DNA of 64,000 nucleotides from Stigmatella ashevillena (GTDB taxonomy: Bacteria; Myxococcota; Myxococcia; Myxococcales; Myxococcaceae). Shown in pieces: positions 7,689-16,484 of this stretch; position 1 is the first letter of the stretch; each line of letters starts with the position of its first letter. The translations under genes were made by a program, and so were the position numbers. Under the pieces are notes generated by a model. That model was not told where the DNA came from. It was given only the letters and a program-made list of their open reading frames with translations, and made no database searches. The stretch lies in the NCBI RefSeq assembly GCF_028368975.1, contig NZ_JAQNDM010000002.1, forward strand, positions 6,008,425 through 6,072,424. Reading direction: 5' to 3'.

Positions 7689-10571
7689 TTACCTACAATT
7701 TGGACCGGTTTCCAACACATACGCCGTGCCTTGTCCGCAGGTGTTCTCTGGATTGGGGCAACTCAGTATGCCCTTCGAGGGATCTCCGCATTTGTCGTTG
7801 TCAGTGTCCGGATACCACATGCGCAAAATGGTTTCGTTCGGCTTCGTATCGTTGCAATCGATCTCATCGGCGGAGAGTTCAGGCGGATTCTGAGGCGGCG
7901 GGCCCGGAGGCGAATGGGGTTTGGGAATGTACTTGCCTCGGACTTCGCCTGGACGGTCCGTCGGGTTGGAGCAGCGCAAGAGCGCGAAAACGTCCCACGG
8001 ATACCCATCGCGGTCACCATCGCCATACCACCAGATGGCGCCCTCCGAGTCGTTGACGTCCCCATCACAGTCATTGTCGATCTGCGGAAAATAGGAGTGG
8101 GGTGGCACACCGGGATCCGGATTGATCTCGCATACCTCGGTATTGCCCGGGAATGCCAGGGGCTGGGCATCATCACAATCCCCAGGAGTCCGCGAACTGC
8201 TGGCGGGCTTTCCACAGAAGCGGCCGAGCACTTCGTGCCCACCATGGCCGTCGCCGTCCGCATCGGTGAACCAGATCGTCGCGGCGGGCGAATCATCCGG
8301 GGTGCCGTTGCAGTTGTTGTCCCTCTGCGGCCCGTCCTCGGACTCACACGTCTCGGTCAGGGTGGGACTGACCGAGGAGTCGTTGTCGTCGCAGTCATCG
8401 TTCCGACGTGAGTACCGTCCTGACGGGGGCGTGCACGACTCCACGAAGTCCGTGGCGTTGCCAACGCCGTCCGCATCCGCGTCCACGTACCAGCGGGTAT
8501 GCCGGTTCAGGGTCGAATCGCGGTCGTTGCAATCATCCTTGTTGTCGACGTAGCCCGGCGGCGCGGTGGCAGAGCAGGCCGCCAGGTGAGGTAGGAACTC
8601 CTCGCTGCCATCGCCGTCGCCATCCACGTCCACGTACCAGACGGCGGCGGGGCCATCATCAACGAGCTCGTTGCAGTCGTTGTCCTTGCCGTCGCATTTT
8701 TCGGGTGCTCCTGCATAGGTGTCGGGATTCGGGTCGTTGTCAGCACCGGGGGTACTGCATTCATGACGAGCCCCCTCTTGATTGGCCCACCCAGGACCTG
8801 GGCTGGTGCAAGAGCGCCGCAGCGGTTCAGCAGGGTCGATATAGGAATCACCATCCGCGTCCCTTCCCCAGTTGATGGCGTCTGATGCGCCATCTTCATC
8901 TTTTGCATCGTTGCAATTGTCGTCAATTCCCGCCGTTGCGCATAGTTCGAGGGCGTCAGGATGGACATCGCTTCTTGTGTCGTCGCAGTCGAGGGGCCTT
9001 CCTTCGTCGCCTAGGACCCATGTGACCCCTGCGGGCGGCTCACAATCCACGACGGGAAGACCCGCGCCAAAACCATCCCCATCGCTGTCGGCAAGCCATG
9101 GGCGAGGCAACTGTCCGCGAATCAGATACGCGATGCCCTGTCCGCCATTTTTGCCCGGCGCTCCAACGAGGATCTCCTCGGTGCCATCTCCGTTGAAGTC
9201 GCCCGCGGACGCTACCGCATGGCCGGCCCGGTCTCCAGTACTCTCTCCCTCAAGCAGGGTCACGGTAGAACCCAGAAGGTCCCCTCCGTTGAACTGGGCG
9301 GGCTCTTCCCCGTGAACGAGGTACACGGCCCCCTTGTCTGCTTGATGGCCCGGCGCTCCAATGAGCAGGTCGAGGCGGCCGTCCGAGTTGAAGTCGCCTG
9401 CTGCCACGGATGAACCCGCCTGATCTCCCGAGGCGCCCGTGAAAGCGGCGATGGAACTCAGTGAGACCGTACCGGAATACGCTCCCCCCCGGATGAGGTA
9501 GGCCTTGCCGGGAGTGGCGCCGGTGCTGGGCGCTCCGATGAGAATCTCCTCATCGCCATCCCAATCCACATCCCCCACGCGCGCTACGGCCGTGCCCGCA
9601 AGGTCCCCGGCGGAGGCTCCGACAAACTTGATGTCGGCGCTGGACAGGGACCGGGCCCCTGTCACGGGGCCATAGAATACAAAGGCCGCACCTGCCTCGA
9701 CTTTGGCGCCATCCCTGTAGCCCGGGATGCCCACGATGAGATCCAGGTTCCCGTCCCCGTTGAGGTCTGCGAGTGCCAGCGAGGTACCGGCCCGAAGCTC
9801 GGACTGCTGGATCTGAGGTGTGGTGTTCTGGATCCGGAAGGGGGTCGCCGACAGGTTGGCGCCATGGGGGGCCGAGACCGTGTTCTTCACGATGTAGATG
9901 ACACCGCTGTTGGCCTGGGCGGCCAGGGATTCATTGAAGGGAGCGCCTACGATGAGGTCGGCTTGACCGTCCCCCGTCAAGTCTCCTACTGCCAGTGCCG
10001 CACCGGCGGCGTCGTTGGCCATTGCACCCAGGTATTTCGCGGCGCTGCTCAGCGGGATGGCCTGCGGGGTCGTGCCCAAGATGGCGCCATCCACCGTGTA
10101 GACACCGCCCTTGTTGGCGTTGGCGCCCGTGGCTCCTGTCAACAGCTCCAGGTGGTCATTGGTTCCAGAGAGATTTCCGAGCGAGACCGAAACGCCAAGC
10201 TTGGCGGAGGGGTCTCCGGAGAGCTTGTGCTTGATGAGAGATAAATCCAGTTTGGTATTACCAAGGACCAAGCAAGCCGAGCCTCGGTTGGCGAAGTCCC
10301 CCGGAGCACCGATGAGCACGTCGCTGAGCCCATCCAGGTCGGCGTCTCCGGAGTGGAAAGACCAACCCGTTTGTGCTCCGCAGTTGAGCTTCTGTGATTG
10401 CCCACCCTTTCCCAGGGAGCGAGAGGGAACTTGGCATTGAATCCGTTGCTCTTGGTTTTTGAGAGGAGCAGCCGTCTCCATGTCTGGAGACGGCTGCTCC
10501 TGACCACATGCCGCCATGGCCGCGCATGTCAAGAGAAAGCTCATGCGAGCATAAGGACTTTTCGAGAGCAC
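7689..10571 (-). CDS. FG-GAP and MopE-type repeat lipoprotein
   Basis: A 960-residue secreted lipoprotein starting at GTG 10571, preceded by GGAGGTTCA. The signal ends in AAMAAC (lipid Cys22). Residues ~65-480 are FG-GAP/integrin-alpha-like repeats with calcium-loop motifs such as DADLDGLSDVLIGAPG, DLNGDGNLDLIVG and DWDGDEEILIGAPS, predicted to fold as a beta-propeller. Residues ~490-960 are Cys/Asp-rich MopE-like repeats (DCDD..., DNDCN, DADGDG), a metal-binding motif typical of myxobacterial and other deltaproteobacterial surface proteins. The protein ends in ETGPNCR after an apparently incomplete last repeat. The function is probably structural or adhesive at the cell surface. A perfect 16-bp inverted repeat lies in codons ~24-36. 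Confidence 0.88.
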   Translation of the reverse strand: MLSKSPYARMSFLLTCAAMAACGQEQPSPDMETAAPLKNQEQRIQCQVPSRSLGKGGQSQKLNCGAQTGWSFHSGDADLDGLSDVLIGAPGDFANRGSACLVLGNTKLDLSLIKHKLSGDPSAKLGVSVSLGNLSGTNDHLELLTGATGANANKGGVYTVDGAILGTTPQAIPLSSAAKYLGAMANDAAGAALAVGDLTGDGQADLIVGAPFNESLAAQANSGVIYIVKNTVSAPHGANLSATPFRIQNTTPQIQQSELRAGTSLALADLNGDGNLDLIVGIPGYRDGAKVEAGAAFVFYGPVTGARSLSSADIKFVGASAGDLAGTAVARVGDVDWDGDEEILIGAPSTGATPGKAYLIRGGAYSGTVSLSSIAAFTGASGDQAGSSVAAGDFNSDGRLDLLIGAPGHQADKGAVYLVHGEEPAQFNGGDLLGSTVTLLEGESTGDRAGHAVASAGDFNGDGTEEILVGAPGKNGGQGIAYLIRGQLPRPWLADSDGDGFGAGLPVVDCEPPAGVTWVLGDEGRPLDCDDTRSDVHPDALELCATAGIDDNCNDAKDEDGASDAINWGRDADGDSYIDPAEPLRRSCTSPGPGWANQEGARHECSTPGADNDPNPDTYAGAPEKCDGKDNDCNELVDDGPAAVWYVDVDGDGDGSEEFLPHLAACSATAPPGYVDNKDDCNDRDSTLNRHTRWYVDADADGVGNATDFVESCTPPSGRYSRRNDDCDDNDSSVSPTLTETCESEDGPQRDNNCNGTPDDSPAATIWFTDADGDGHGGHEVLGRFCGKPASSSRTPGDCDDAQPLAFPGNTEVCEINPDPGVPPHSYFPQIDNDCDGDVNDSEGAIWWYGDGDRDGYPWDVFALLRCSNPTDRPGEVRGKYIPKPHSPPGPPPQNPPELSADEIDCNDTKPNETILRMWYPDTDNDKCGDPSKGILSCPNPENTCGQGTAYVLETGPNCR
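10465..10500. repeat. Perfect 16-bp inverted repeat inside the start of a lipoprotein gene
   Basis: GGAGCAGCCGTCTCCA, loop TGTC, then TGGAGACGGCTGCTCC. This is a 36-nt perfect hairpin inside the coding region just after the lipobox of the FG-GAP/MopE gene. The strand that would be transcribed has no T-run after it, so a simple terminator is unlikely. Confidence 0.8.
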
Positions 10572-10649
10572 TGAACCTCCACCGCGCGCGGGGGGAAGGG
10601 TGGTCTCCGTGAGAAAACTACTTGCTCTCTCCCGCGCAGGGCGGCCCTC

Positions 10650-11059
10650 CTAGCATAAAGCAAAGGCCTTGCGCCGCGCAGGTTTGCGTTTGGGTATCGG
10701 TTGACGCTTCGAGGAGCCGATTGTTCTCTGTGAAAAAAACGAAGAGCAAGATTGTGAAAGCTCAGGTGCCTTGGAGGCCTTGTTGCGTCGGCTCTTCCAG
10801 CGGATAGGAGCCAAATCCTGCTCTGGCGTCAGAGCGGGCAGGGCGAGCCACCCTCCGCGCACGGTCAGCCGGTAGAGCGCGCTCCCGGGAAAGCCGTCTT
10901 CGTCCGCAATGAGGATCGTGTCTCCTCTGAAGTCGGTCTCACCGTGGATGAGGTGGCGGCTCTCCAGGCCGGGGGGGCGCGCAACGCGATACCCTGGGTG
11001 GGATCGTCCACATGGAGATACTCGTAGGTAAAGTGGGCCTGCCCCGATTTAGTGTACAC
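10650..11059 (-). pseudogene. Frameshifted remnant of an unknown gene
   Basis: Two minus-strand frames join into one sensible reading: YEYLHVDDPTQGIALRAPP, then GLESRHLIHGETDFRGD and ILIADEDGFPGSALYRLTV, down to RRNKASKAPE. The change of frame falls at a run of seven C on the coding strand (10971-10977); one extra C would restore the frame. No family is recognised. It sits beside an IS4-like remnant and is likely decayed, although a sequencing error in the homopolymer cannot be excluded. Confidence 0.4.
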
Positions 11060-11206
11060 AGGGCCTAAGAGGCACCTCTTTCAAGGTGATGGAGAAGGCA
11101 GGCAGCAGGAGGGGGGGGAGCGAGAGGGGAGGCGGTGGCTTGAGAGGGCTGCAAGGGTCGGGCGCCGGGAGCATCTTTGGAAGGAGCCCTCGTAGGAGGA
11201 AGGACC

Positions 11207-11580
11207 ATGGCCCTGGATGACGTCTTCGAGCGCTTCGTGCGCAAGAGCCCCTTGTCGGGGCGCGGTTGCTGATGCAGAGAGCCCTGAGTGCCGAGTGGAT
11301 GGAGGGGCTGTTCCAGGAGCACCGCCAGACGCAGTACACGAATGAGTTGCTGTTTTCGGCGGAAGTGGGCCACCTACAGCGGGATGATGATTGCCATTCC
11401 CGAGAAGGCCTGGGGCACCTTCGAGCCTCAGTCCGACGAGGCGTTGAGTCAGACGCTGCGGCAGATGGCCCGACAGGTCAAGCCTGCCAAATTGCGGAAG
11501 TACCCTCGAGGCCCGAAGAAGAAAGGCGACGTGCCCGCCGAACAAGCCCGGAGACACGTCTCGACGGCCCGAGCGCTTCA
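11207..11580 (+). mobile_element. IS4-family transposase remnant with internal deletion
   Basis: The start MALDDVFERFVRKSPLS and the block LSAEWMEGLFQEHRQTQYTNELLF match the N-terminus of IS4-like transposases. The distal GMMIAIPEKAW, LRQMARQVKPAKLRKYPRGPKK and HVSTARAL match their C-terminus. The pieces lie in different frames and almost the whole catalytic core is missing, so the element is dead. It ends right where the duplicated immunity-gene tail (11582-11776) begins. Confidence 0.7.
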
Positions 11581-11657
11581 CAGCACGGGAACGGGCATGG
11601 CCGCGCTCGGAAGTCTAGGCTTAGGAGGCCTCGGCTGCTGCCTGAGCCAGTGCACAC

Positions 11658-12241
11658 CTATGCGTCCTCGTCTGGCAAGAGCATGCGGAGCAGCGCGTCG
11701 TCGGGGCCCAGGGGTCGCCAGCCGGGCGGCGGCGGCGTGGCGAGGAGATCGGCCCCGACCTGTCTGGCGCGCTCCAGATGGGTCTCTGGGGTAAAGCCAG
11801 ACCATAAACCGAGTGCCTTGGCGATCTTGAAACGGTTTGCGTCGTCCAGCACGGCAGGCCAGCCGTTGGGGAGGCTTTCATGAAGTTCGCGCACGAGCTG
11901 TCCACGAACCAAGCGAGTGAGCTGATGGCTTCGTCCGCCTCGGCGACCAATCCGCTGAACAGCTGCGCCGCGTTGACGTCCTCCTCACCCAGCTCCTTGG
12001 CCAGCGCAACCAGCGAAGCGGTCGGGCGCGCCTCGGCAAAGGCTGTGAGCGAAGCATGGCCGCGCTCGCGGATCCTGTCATACAGGTGAGCTTTCCAGTT
12101 GCCTTGCCAGGAACCTCCCTCGCTCATCGCCCTCTCCAGGGAGTGAAGTTCATCGTTCGAATTGGGAGCGATCGTGCTCCACATCGCCTCCTGCGGTGGG
12201 GTGCTCCTGCCCGCCGACGAGACCCGCAGATCGTGCGCCAT
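11658..12241 (-). pseudogene. Immunity-like gene broken by a frameshift
   Basis: The fourth gene of the toxin operon, 21 bp after the Imm11 gene. The first frame runs from 12241 (MAHDLRVSSAG..., with LGEEDVNAAQLFSGLVAEADEAISSLAWFV). The second, shifted near 11900-11915, continues RGQLVRELHESLPNGWPAVLDD to GPDDALLRMLLPDEDA and stops at 11658. The two halves join smoothly, so a single indel broke one protein of about 190 residues. I do not recognise the family. Position in the operon and a second copy of its tail at 3316-3506 suggest an additional immunity or accessory protein of the toxin cassette. It could still be intact if the indel is a sequencing error. Confidence 0.6.
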
Positions 12242-12262
12242 GTTGAGGGCGTTCGCGGTGCT

Positions 12263-12826
12263 CTAGACCTCCTCGAATCGCGTGCCCGTAGCGCCCATGC
12301 GCTCTAAGGCCTCCTTGATCTCCTCGGAGATGATCAGAACGACCTCCCACCCCTCAGGAATGAAGACTTTGGCATTCCCCACCTTCACCTTGTCGATGCG
12401 CAAACGATCCACGCCCATGTATTGCCCGACCTTCTCGGGCACTCCATGCGCTGGCGTCCAGAAACTCACCTCGGACGCCTCTTCGTCAATGCAGCGGATG
12501 AGGCGCGTGACCACGAGGACGAGGTATTGATCCGGTTGGCCCTCGATGTCTGCGGGGATGAGCTGCACGTCGTCGGGAGCCCGCTCCGCCAGCATGGAAG
12601 CCACCTTGACGTGGATGACCGGGATGCCCAATCCCGCTTCGGAGAAGTCCAACGGCTTGCCCGCAATTTTGATGGGGACCTTCAACCGTCCCTCCACATG
12701 CACGGGTGCGCCTCGCGTGAAGTCCCAGTCGTGCACCTTGCGGCTCTGGCTGTCGCTCGGGGTGCCCAGATGCCAGCGGCGGGGCACATAGACATCGTCG
12801 GCGAGCCTGAAGAAGCGCTGGGGCAT
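12263..12826 (-). CDS. Imm11-family immunity protein
   Basis: A 187-residue protein with the hallmarks of the Imm11/DUF1629 family: an N-terminal FFRLADDVYVPRRWHLGTP block, a central strand-rich region (PDQYLVLVVTRLIRCIDEEAS) and the C-terminal FIPEGWEVVLIISEEIKEAL and GTRFEEV signature. Imm11 proteins neutralise HNH/AHH-type nuclease toxins in polymorphic toxin loci. It starts 15 bp after the toxin stop on the same strand, as expected for a toxin-immunity pair. It has no signal peptide, so it acts in the cytoplasm where the nuclease would arrive. Confidence 0.85.
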   Translation of the reverse strand: MPQRFFRLADDVYVPRRWHLGTPSDSQSRKVHDWDFTRGAPVHVEGRLKVPIKIAGKPLDFSEAGLGIPVIHVKVASMLAERAPDDVQLIPADIEGQPDQYLVLVVTRLIRCIDEEASEVSFWTPAHGVPEKVGQYMGVDRLRIDKVKVGNAKVFIPEGWEVVLIISEEIKEALERMGATGTRFEEV

Positions 12827-12841
12827 AGGGAAGTTCTAGCG

Positions 12842-14197
12842 TCATTTCCCCAGGGTGACGAGTCGGTTCAACTCCGTTCCGGGTGTCGCGATCAGTTTTG
12901 CGAGTTCATCCAGCGCGGGAAGTAGCCGCGCCCGGCATTCCGCGAGGGTGCCACAGTCGCCCAGCGCCCGCCGCAAGCGCGTGTAGACAATGTCATGGTA
13001 TCGCTGAGGGTGCGGCCCCTTGTGCCCCTTGATCGGCACGATGTTTTCTCGGTCCTTCAGCCTCATTCCCGCTCTGGCGAAGAGATCCTCGAACCGCTGA
13101 GTCCAGGGGCCACCACGCAAGGTGGATTTCTTGTTCGCGATGGTCCCGATGTGGTGCTTCTCTGTGCGGTCAGCACGCGTGCCGCGCGCCGCCATCGCCA
13201 CCGCGCCCGGTGCCAGAGCCACGCTGAAGCCCTCGGTTGTCATCGTCACCGACTCCGCCGCGCTTATCTCCGACAACAGGATGCCTTCGCGGCTCGCAGC
13301 CATCATCGACACCTGCGCCGAACCGGGCAGCGTCCCCACCTGCTCCGCGAAGCCCTTCGCTGTGTGCGTCAACAGCGCCATCGCCACCATGGCGAACGCT
13401 TGCGCCGCCTCACGCGAGAACAACTTGCCGAACTTCTCACCCGCCTCTTGGATCGCCTCGAAGGTGGTTGCAACCTTCACCTCTTCCATCAACTGGAACC
13501 AACCGGTGATCAGGTTGTAGAGCGTCTTGGCACCCACCCAGAGAATGAGCCCCACGGTCGCCCCCGCGGCGATGAACTTGGTCACTGGCTCGGGCATCGC
13601 GAGCAGCACGAGCAGCGTGACGACAGTCGCCATCGCTGCTTGGAGGACGGCCCGCATACGCACCATCTCGCCCAGCGCCTTCTCAAACTCCTCCAGCACC
13701 GGACTCTTGCTCAACGCCATGGCGAGCATGGAGCGGCCTTGCATGTCCATGTACTTCCCGCGAACGAGTGCACCTCCCAGACAATCGCCCTCGAAACCCT
13801 GAGCGCTTCGACACCAATCCTTGTATCGGCTGACGAGTTTCTGCTCCTCCTTCGTCAACGCCCCTTCCAGGGGCGTGCCCGACTCCAGCGGGACGAGTTT
13901 TCGCTCTCGGAGCAGATAGAGGTAATCGCCGTACAGTGCGTCGAGTTGAAACAGCTTCTCCACCGTCTCACGAGGGGTGCCGCTCAGCTTCACTTCCCGC
14001 GCCAGGCTCCGGATGGCTTGGGTGACTTCTTCTGGCCTCACCTCTACCGGCTCCGCCGTAGCAGTATGGGGGATGTGGATAATGGTTTGTCCCCCCGCTC
14101 CGCTTTCCACTCGGACAACTGGCGAAGCTGTGCTGCACCCGACCAGCACTGCAAGAATCAGCGCTTCGGTCTTCCACAGAGTCTGCCACAGCCTCAT
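12842..14197 (-). CDS. SitA-like lipoprotein toxin with AHH nuclease domain
   Basis: A 451-residue lipoprotein. The ATG at 14197 is chosen for its purine-rich leader (AAAGGGGGATCC) and because the signal then ends in ILAVLVGC after ~20 residues. The middle has Ala-rich hydrophobic segments (LVLLAMPEPVTKFIAAG, VGLILWVGAKTLY). The C-terminus is an AHH-type nuclease of the HNH/EndoVII superfamily: EKHHIGT (about res 347, KHH in place of AHH), then GHKGPHPQRYHDIVYTRL. Myxobacterial SitA toxins are lipoproteins passed between kin by TraA/TraB outer-membrane exchange; the lipobox plus nuclease plus adjacent Imm11 fits that class. The frame extends upstream to 14362 and there encodes a second complete lipobox. 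Confidence 0.83.
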   Translation of the reverse strand: MRLWQTLWKTEALILAVLVGCSTASPVVRVESGAGGQTIIHIPHTATAEPVEVRPEEVTQAIRSLAREVKLSGTPRETVEKLFQLDALYGDYLYLLRERKLVPLESGTPLEGALTKEEQKLVSRYKDWCRSAQGFEGDCLGGALVRGKYMDMQGRSMLAMALSKSPVLEEFEKALGEMVRMRAVLQAAMATVVTLLVLLAMPEPVTKFIAAGATVGLILWVGAKTLYNLITGWFQLMEEVKVATTFEAIQEAGEKFGKLFSREAAQAFAMVAMALLTHTAKGFAEQVGTLPGSAQVSMMAASREGILLSEISAAESVTMTTEGFSVALAPGAVAMAARGTRADRTEKHHIGTIANKKSTLRGGPWTQRFEDLFARAGMRLKDRENIVPIKGHKGPHPQRYHDIVYTRLRRALGDCGTLAECRARLLPALDELAKLIATPGTELNRLVTLGK

Positions 14198-14408
14198 GGA
14201 TCCCCCTTTCCTGTGCGCAGCGGGTTTGGTGAGAGGCCCGCACCTTGGGAGAGGAGGACTCGAGGGGTGGTGTCCGCTGCTCAAACTGACCTGTGCGCCC
14301 CCGCTGGCCGCGCAACCCGTGAGCACGGCTGCCATACACCCCAGCGCGACTGTCAGTCTCATGAGCTCGCCTGTGCCGAAGGAGGTTCCACGGGCTGCAT
14401 CCCCGGAC

Positions 14409-16394
14409 TCAGAGCGACTGAGAGGGCAGATCCTTCGCGGTGAGCTTCAGGGGCTCGGTGGTGGGAACAAAGCCGATGGCCCACTCATAGCTCTGGAGGC
14501 AGAACTCGGCGGTGTACTTCTGACCGGCGCTATCGATGAGACCATCCGCGACCAACAAGACCTCTTTGTCTTTGTGGACCACGATCCCGATATGCCCCGC
14601 GTGGCGATGCCCTCCCCGGACATAGGACCTGCCGGACCGCTGCAGGCTGCGCGAGAGCGCGGGGCCAAAGATCACCACGGCTCCTTCGGGAAGTGCATGA
14701 AGGGCTTTGACACTCGCCTCGGGCGCCGCCTTCTTCCAGCCATTGCCGCGCAAGAGCTCGGTGCAATCGACGAACTTGAGCAGTCTCAGCGTGTGCGCCA
14801 TGAACTTGGCGCACGCTGAGACATCTGCTGTTTTGACTGGCTTGCCCTCCTTGAGTCTCCCCTCCGCATTCAGGTAGTCGTGACGGGAGACCCATACACA
14901 GTCTTCGGTCGAAGAGATCCACTGGTTGGCGCTGTAGTCAAAGGCCTTGTCTATGATCCCCGCAGAGACCGTGGGCCGTGCCCCCGCGTACAGGTAGCCC
15001 ACCTCGCTCAGCATCTCGGAAACGCCGACGGCGCAGTTGCCATCGTTGGTACGATTCAATCGCTTTCGGGCTCGTTCGCCCAGCTTCTTGAGCGTCGCGG
15101 TGTGGGCGCCCTTCATGGATCCAGTGCCTGGGATCGGGTTGGCCACGGGCGGAGGAGACTTGGGCTTTGGCTTGGAGGGCTGCTGGCTGCTCTCGCCCAG
15201 GTAGCTCAGCGCGCGGCCCAGCTCGTTCCCGAACAACCAGGTGTTCGAGAACCGGGCCTTGATGTCCTCCACCACGTCCACGCGGTAGGTGGTTTTGTAG
15301 AGTGTCTTGAAGCGGCCGATGAGCACCGGATCGTGGTTCAGCTTGGCCAACTGGAGGTAGACCGTCTCCTCATCGGTAAAGACGCGATTGAGGGCATCGC
15401 GCACGTGGTGGGCGATCTCCTTGAGGTCGGGCCCCGAGGCGGCGTGACCGGCTCCATGGACAGGCGGCTGGGAGTGGCCGCCCATGGCGCGCAAGGCCGC
15501 CTGAAAATCCTTCACCCGGACGGGCGTTTGTTTGTGCCAGAGGCTGTCCGCCGCTTCGGCAGCAGCCTCTTCCCACTTGTGAGCCACGATGCAGGCCCAC
15601 GTTTTCTTGTGCTCCGTGTACCACGCCGTCCCCAACTGGAAATTGACGCAGGCGAGCGCGTTGACGAGGGTCTGGTTGCCGACCTTGGCCCTCGTGGCCT
15701 GTGCCACGGCTGCGTCGTAGGCCCCCTGGACGTCGGCCCGTGCCCAGTCCTCGAGAACAGACAGGGGCACCCGGTCATTCTCCCGATAGCGACTGCGCTC
15801 GGAGGCGGTCAGCTTGTGTCCCATCCCCGCCGTGGCGTGCTCTTCCGTGTCGATGTAGACCTGTTGATGGTCCTCGATCTTTCCCTCGCGCTTTTCGAGC
15901 AGGCGCAGGACCTCCGGCGGAACGGTCTTGGCCGGGACCCCCGCGCTGTGGTCCACCGTGGGGCGGACCCCTCCTGGGCTGCCGGTGTCCTTGGCCTTCG
16001 TGTGGGCCGCCGCGGTGGCGGGAGAACGTGCCTGCGTGGAAGCGGGCCTTGGGGCGGCCTGACCGGCACCCCCGGTGGAGGGAATCGTCAGCACCCGGCC
16101 AAGCGCGATGTGGTTCGGATCGCTGATGCCGTTGGCTTGGGCCAGGGCCTCCACCGTGACTTGGTAGTGCTGGGCAATGCCGGACAGGGTCTCGCCCGCG
16201 CAGACCTTGTGCACCGGAGCCTGCGCGGCGGGGCGGGGGCGTTCCTTCGGGATGCGCAGCACCTGGCCCGCCCAGATGCGGTTGACATCACTGATGCCGT
16301 TGAGCCGGGAGAGCACGGCCTCCGTCACCTTGTGACGCCGCGCGATCGAGGACAGTGTGTCGCCCGACTGGACCCGGTATTCGATGCTGTCCAC
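14409..16394 (-). CDS. LysM-LysM-GH24 lysozyme protein with NlpC/CHAP-like C-terminus
   Basis: A 661-residue peptidoglycan-degrading protein, first gene of the toxin operon (46 bp before the toxin's longest frame). GTG 16394 follows GGTGGAGGCAGCGTC. Two LysM domains bind peptidoglycan (about res 5-49 and 62-108: YRVQSGDTLSSIARRHKV, HKVCAGETLSGIAQHYQV). After a linker, res ~163-310 are GH24-like: LLEKREG supplies the candidate catalytic Glu and DTEEHATAGMGHKL the Asp/Thr region. The last ~220 residues carry GNCAVGVSEML and GHRHAGHIGIVV, a Cys/His pattern like NlpC/P60 or CHAP amidases. That last assignment is tentative. No signal peptide is seen, so export may use a contractile or lytic route. 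Role could be delivery, prey lysis or an independent toxin. Confidence 0.8.
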   Translation of the reverse strand: MDSIEYRVQSGDTLSSIARRHKVTEAVLSRLNGISDVNRIWAGQVLRIPKERPRPAAQAPVHKVCAGETLSGIAQHYQVTVEALAQANGISDPNHIALGRVLTIPSTGGAGQAAPRPASTQARSPATAAAHTKAKDTGSPGGVRPTVDHSAGVPAKTVPPEVLRLLEKREGKIEDHQQVYIDTEEHATAGMGHKLTASERSRYRENDRVPLSVLEDWARADVQGAYDAAVAQATRAKVGNQTLVNALACVNFQLGTAWYTEHKKTWACIVAHKWEEAAAEAADSLWHKQTPVRVKDFQAALRAMGGHSQPPVHGAGHAASGPDLKEIAHHVRDALNRVFTDEETVYLQLAKLNHDPVLIGRFKTLYKTTYRVDVVEDIKARFSNTWLFGNELGRALSYLGESSQQPSKPKPKSPPPVANPIPGTGSMKGAHTATLKKLGERARKRLNRTNDGNCAVGVSEMLSEVGYLYAGARPTVSAGIIDKAFDYSANQWISSTEDCVWVSRHDYLNAEGRLKEGKPVKTADVSACAKFMAHTLRLLKFVDCTELLRGNGWKKAAPEASVKALHALPEGAVVIFGPALSRSLQRSGRSYVRGGHRHAGHIGIVVHKDKEVLLVADGLIDSAGQKYTAEFCLQSYEWAIGFVPTTEPLKLTAKDLPSQSL

Positions 16395-16484
16395 GACGCT
16401 GCCTCCACCGGCGAAGGGCGCTCCTGCCCACGGGCAGCTTAGAGGATTCGGGCCAGCAGGAAGAGGGTGCCACTCGAAACAGAG

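Noticed and set aside
8600-8720. Short regularly spaced Asp-rich DNA repeats that resemble a CRISPR pattern at first glance
   Set aside because: They are MopE-type protein repeats with unequal spacing and no identical repeat units.
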